Shown here in pieces: positions 5,920 through 7,471 of a stretch of DNA of 7,471 nucleotides. Both the position numbers and the translations under genes were made by a program. The notes beneath the pieces were generated by a model. The model was not told where the DNA came from and searched no databases. It saw nothing but the letters and a program-made list of their open reading frames with translations. Each line of letters begins with the position of its first letter. Position 1 is the stretch's first letter. This DNA is from Methanomicrobiales archaeon (lineage in GTDB: Archaea; Halobacteriota; Methanomicrobia; Methanomicrobiales; Methanospirillaceae), in assembly GCA_013415575.1 (NCBI GenBank), contig JAAEES010000050.1, forward strand, positions 1 through 7,471, read 5' to 3'.

Positions 5920-6369
5920 TCAGGATCCCTGCCGGTCTTCCCGGCCCCCTTCGGCATCGAGGACCTGGTTGCACAGTCGATCGGCTCTCGCTATCAGCGG
6001 GTGCTCCCTCGGAACGGACTGAAAGGTGACCTCCCGGAAGTGCCGGATGAGGGCCTGTGCCTCCTCATAGAGAGGCCGGAGACGGGGCGATGATACCCGG
6101 TAGGTGCCTGCCATCTGCCGGATCATCAGCTCGCTGTCCGAGAAAACCTCCAGACGCATTACCCCCAGTCGTGTCGCGGCGGAAAGCCCCGCAAGGAGAC
6201 CGCGGTACTCGGCTTCATTGTTCGTGCCCCGGCCGATAGAGACTGCACGCTCCTCGACCACATCGCCACTGCTGGTCACGAGAATATACGCGCCCGCAGA
6301 CGGGCCCGGGTTCCCCCGTGAAGCCCCGTCCGTATAGCAGGCAAGTGTGCTGATTTCCCGGCTCTCCAT
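5920..6369 (-). CDS. rnhA: Ribonuclease HI
   Basis: RNase HI cleaves the RNA strand of RNA-DNA hybrids such as primers and R-loops, with two metal ions. From the ATG at 6369 the protein has 149 residues, the usual archaeal/bacterial length. The four catalytic acids are visible: D14 in YTDGASRGNPGP, E54 in TNNEAEYRGL, D78 in VFSDSELM and D130 in IARADRL. The histidine before the last acid (REHPLIARAD) is also kept. The frame stays open to an ATG at 6510, but that would overlap the divergent gene starting at 6460, and the extra residues match nothing in the family. ATG 6417 (165 residues) is a credible alternative. Ribosome binding signals are weak for all candidates. It is transcribed away from the PEBP-like gene and stops 85 bases before the mrp start. 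Confidence 0.9.
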   Translation of the reverse strand: MESREISTLACYTDGASRGNPGPSAGAYILVTSSGDVVEERAVSIGRGTNNEAEYRGLLAGLSAATRLGVMRLEVFSDSELMIRQMAGTYRVSSPRLRPLYEEAQALIRHFREVTFQSVPREHPLIARADRLCNQVLDAEGGREDRQGS

Positions 6370-6393
6370 GCAATCTCGTAGTCTTTCGGGTGA

Positions 6394-6441
6394 GGGAATA
6401 TGGTTCTTTCCTCCCATGACCGGAGCAATGGCTAAATAGCC
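6394..6441. promoter_or_regulatory. Divergent promoter region of RNase HI and the PEBP-like gene
   Basis: GGCTAAATAGCC (6430-6441) is nearly palindromic and can be read as a TATA-like box on either strand. On the plus strand it would start transcription at about 6460, exactly at the PEBP-like ATG, giving a leaderless message. On the minus strand it would start near 6408, leaving about 40 bases before the RNase HI ATG at 6369. GAATATGG at about 6396 is another plus-strand candidate, compatible with use of the GGAG at 6446-6449. Confidence 0.35.
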
Positions 6442-6459
6442 GTCTGGAGACATCACTCC

Positions 6460-6912
6460 ATGGATAAACTGGTCGTATCGCTCGATTTCCTGGTCTTTCC
6501 ACCAACCCATACCTGTGACGGGGAGAACGCCTCCCCGCGATTACGGATTAAAGGCCTCTCGGCCGTATCTGTTGCGGTGATGGCCGTCAACCCGTTCCAG
6601 CCTTCCTGCTGCTCCTTCTGCCCCTGGCTGATCTGGAACCTCCCTCCCACCGGTGAGATTCCATCCGGGATTCCCAGGGCGGGAACCGTGACCGCTCCCG
6701 TCTCCGCGGTGCAGGGAAGAAATGACTTCGGGAATATCGGGTATGACGGTCCCTGTCCCCCGCAGGGATCGACCCACCGCTATGCCTTCAAGGTGTACGG
6801 TCTCGATACCCTGCTCGACCTTGCACCGGGCGCGACCAAAGCCGATCTGATCGTGGCGATGCATGGCCATGTCCTCCAGTTCGGCGATACCTCGGCACTC
6901 TATTCGCGGTAG
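6460..6912 (+). CDS. PEBP/YbhB-like (Raf kinase inhibitor-like) protein with altered ligand pocket
   Basis: The 150-residue protein has the overall pattern of the prokaryotic YbhB/YbcL branch of phosphatidylethanolamine-binding proteins: TCDGENASPRL (18-28), WNLPP (59-63), GRNDFGNIGYDGPCPP (86-101), HRYAFKVYGLD (106-116) and ATKADLIVAMHGHVL (125-139). The family role in archaea is poorly defined; its pocket binds anionic ligands. The central pocket motif, usually DPDAP followed by HW, reads NPFQP (44-48) and PW (55-56), with cysteines 50, 51 and 54 in between. The length fits the family and no signal peptide is present, so it should be cytoplasmic. The ATG at 6460 follows a GGAG with 10-base spacing, or the message may be leaderless. 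It is divergent from RNase HI and convergent with aIF5A. Confidence 0.85.
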   Translation: MDKLVVSLDFLVFPPTHTCDGENASPRLRIKGLSAVSVAVMAVNPFQPSCCSFCPWLIWNLPPTGEIPSGIPRAGTVTAPVSAVQGRNDFGNIGYDGPCPPQGSTHRYAFKVYGLDTLLDLAPGATKADLIVAMHGHVLQFGDTSALYSR

Positions 6913-6942
6913 AAGCGGGCAGAACGACTGCAGGGAATGAGA

Positions 6943-6952
6943 AGAGAAAAAG
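6943..6952 (-). terminator. T-rich terminator of aIF5A
   Basis: About 15 bases after the TGA at 6967-6969 the reverse strand reads ACTTTTTCTCTTCTC, with five T residues in a row at 6947-6951. No hairpin precedes it. T-tract termination is the common archaeal mode. Confidence 0.45.
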
Positions 6953-6966
6953 TATTGATAAGAGGA

Positions 6967-7350
6967 TCAGTCGATATCGAGCTTTTTCTTTCCCAGTGCT
7001 TCAATGTAGGGCAGTTCCTTTCCGACCTCAAAGAGCTGGGCCTTGTCCGGGGGTATTTCCACCTCAAAATTGGTATAATCCTTCATGTCCATGAGGGTTG
7101 CCGTGGACCCGGCGACCGTGATGACCTGCCCGCTTTTCCGTTCGACGACCGGCACGTACGTCTTTGCTGAGACCGGCTGCACGATCGAGCGCTTTACCCC
7201 GTCAAAAAGTCCGACTGCATCGATCCTGGCTTTTGCAGCACCGTGCTTACCAGGCTTTGATATCGAGATCCCGAGAATTTTGCAGGGTTCGTCATCGATC
7301 ACCACCCAGCGGCCTTCCTTGAGCTTCCCTACTTCTGTCTGCTCTTTCAT
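6967..7350 (-). CDS. eif5A: Translation factor aIF5A (hypusine-containing)
   Basis: The 127-residue protein is archaeal IF5A, which binds the ribosome E site and relieves stalling at difficult peptide bonds. The N-terminal SH3-like domain carries the hypusine loop SKPGKHGAAKA (31-41), with K35 as the lysine converted to deoxyhypusine using spermidine. The C-terminal OB-like domain contains VITVAGSTATLMDMKDY (76-92). Length and motif order are normal. The ATG at 7350 is preceded by GTGTGAA and by an AT-rich promoter. Modification enzymes are not visible in the window, and the flanking PEBP-like gene is convergent, so it is probably transcribed alone. Confidence 0.96.
   Translation of the reverse strand: MKEQTEVGKLKEGRWVVIDDEPCKILGISISKPGKHGAAKARIDAVGLFDGVKRSIVQPVSAKTYVPVVERKSGQVITVAGSTATLMDMKDYTNFEVEIPPDKAQLFEVGKELPYIEALGKKKLDID
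6981..6992 (+). terminator. Possible T-rich terminator of the PEBP-like gene inside the aIF5A 3' end
   Basis: On the plus strand, after a 10-bp palindrome TCGATATCGA (6971-6980), the sequence runs GCTTTTTCTTTCC. No T-rich tract lies between the PEBP-like stop and this point, so the convergent transcripts probably overlap at their ends. The T-run also simply encodes lysines of aIF5A in antisense, hence low confidence. Confidence 0.25.
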
Positions 7351-7410
7351 GTATTCACACTCGTATGATCAGGTACTTAGTTTATCTTTATAGTATTAGA
7401 TAAAATACAC
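7351..7410 (-). promoter_or_regulatory. aIF5A promoter region
   Basis: The reverse strand contains ACTATAAAGATAAAC, with the TATAAAG core at 7386-7392. Transcription would start near 7363, giving a leader of about 13 bases that holds GTGTGAA. A second AT-rich block, TATTTTATCT, lies just upstream (about 7397-7406). This is one of the two most AT-rich stretches of the window. Confidence 0.55.
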
Positions 7411-7413
7411 CTA

Positions 7414-7471
7414 CTAGTCATCCGGAACCTTTCCATGGACTTCCTCACCTGCTGCAATGAACTGGCTGATG
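7414..7471 (-). CDS. C-terminal end of an unidentified protein (cut by window edge)
   Basis: The reverse strand is open from the window edge to a TAG at 7414-7416 and would encode ISQFIAAGEEVHGKVPDD. The stop lies just upstream of the aIF5A promoter, which fits a gene ending there in the same direction. The fragment is too short to identify, and an open frame of 18 codons can arise by chance. Confidence 0.35.
   Translation of the reverse strand, partial: ISQFIAAGEEVHGKVPDD

Noticed and set aside
6370..6510. Extension of RNase HI to an upstream ATG at 6510
   Set aside because: It would overlap the start of the divergent PEBP-like gene and add residues unlike the family; the 149-residue form has the standard length.
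6971..6980. TCGATATCGA as an attachment or operator site
   Set aside because: The palindrome falls on the aIF5A codons for Leu-Asp-Ile-Asp and its stop, so coding constraint explains it.

Overview
The window looks like a GC-rich stretch of a euryarchaeal genome, most likely a methanogen of the Methanomicrobiales. This is inferred from gene content: archaeal translation factor aIF5A, an archaeal-type 6-phospho-3-hexuloisomerase and an Nbp35-like Mrp ATPase. AT-rich TATA-like boxes upstream of several genes and GGAG/GGTGA-type ribosome binding sites agree with it. No database search was possible, so the lineage is a judgement from recall.

Layout from left to right. A minus-strand pair opens the window: hxlB (172-774) followed by the first 54 codons of a class I aminotransferase (1-162). 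A 155-base divergent intergenic region (775-929) with several dyads separates this pair from a plus-strand pair: a solitary beta-class adenine DNA methyltransferase resembling DpnA (930-1775) and, 1 base later, an M20D-family amidohydrolase (1777-3048). The amidohydrolase overlaps tail-to-tail with a minus-strand gene encoding two ACT domains fused to a metallo-beta-lactamase domain (3030-4538). Upstream of that, on the same strand, an Mrp/Nbp35 iron-sulfur carrier ATPase (4950-5834) is immediately followed by a small unrecognised gene (4641-4949). Next come RNase HI (minus, 5920-6369) and a divergent PEBP/YbhB-like protein (plus, 6460-6912). aIF5A follows (minus, 6967-7350), then the last codons of a further minus-strand reading frame (7414 to the edge).

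Most of this is housekeeping: RuMP-type sugar phosphate chemistry, Fe-S cluster assembly, RNA-DNA hybrid removal and translation. No tRNA, rRNA, CRISPR array, insertion sequence or toxin-antitoxin pair was seen. I found no convincing new multi-gene system. The most unusual items are single proteins. The ACT-ACT-metallo-beta-lactamase fusion has a metal motif of H-x-D-x-D-H form, recalling the carboxylate substitution of flavodiiron proteins. The PEBP-family protein has lost the usual DPDAP and HW pocket signatures and gained a cysteine cluster. The small helical protein is translationally coupled to the Fe-S ATPase. The methyltransferase has no restriction partner in view.
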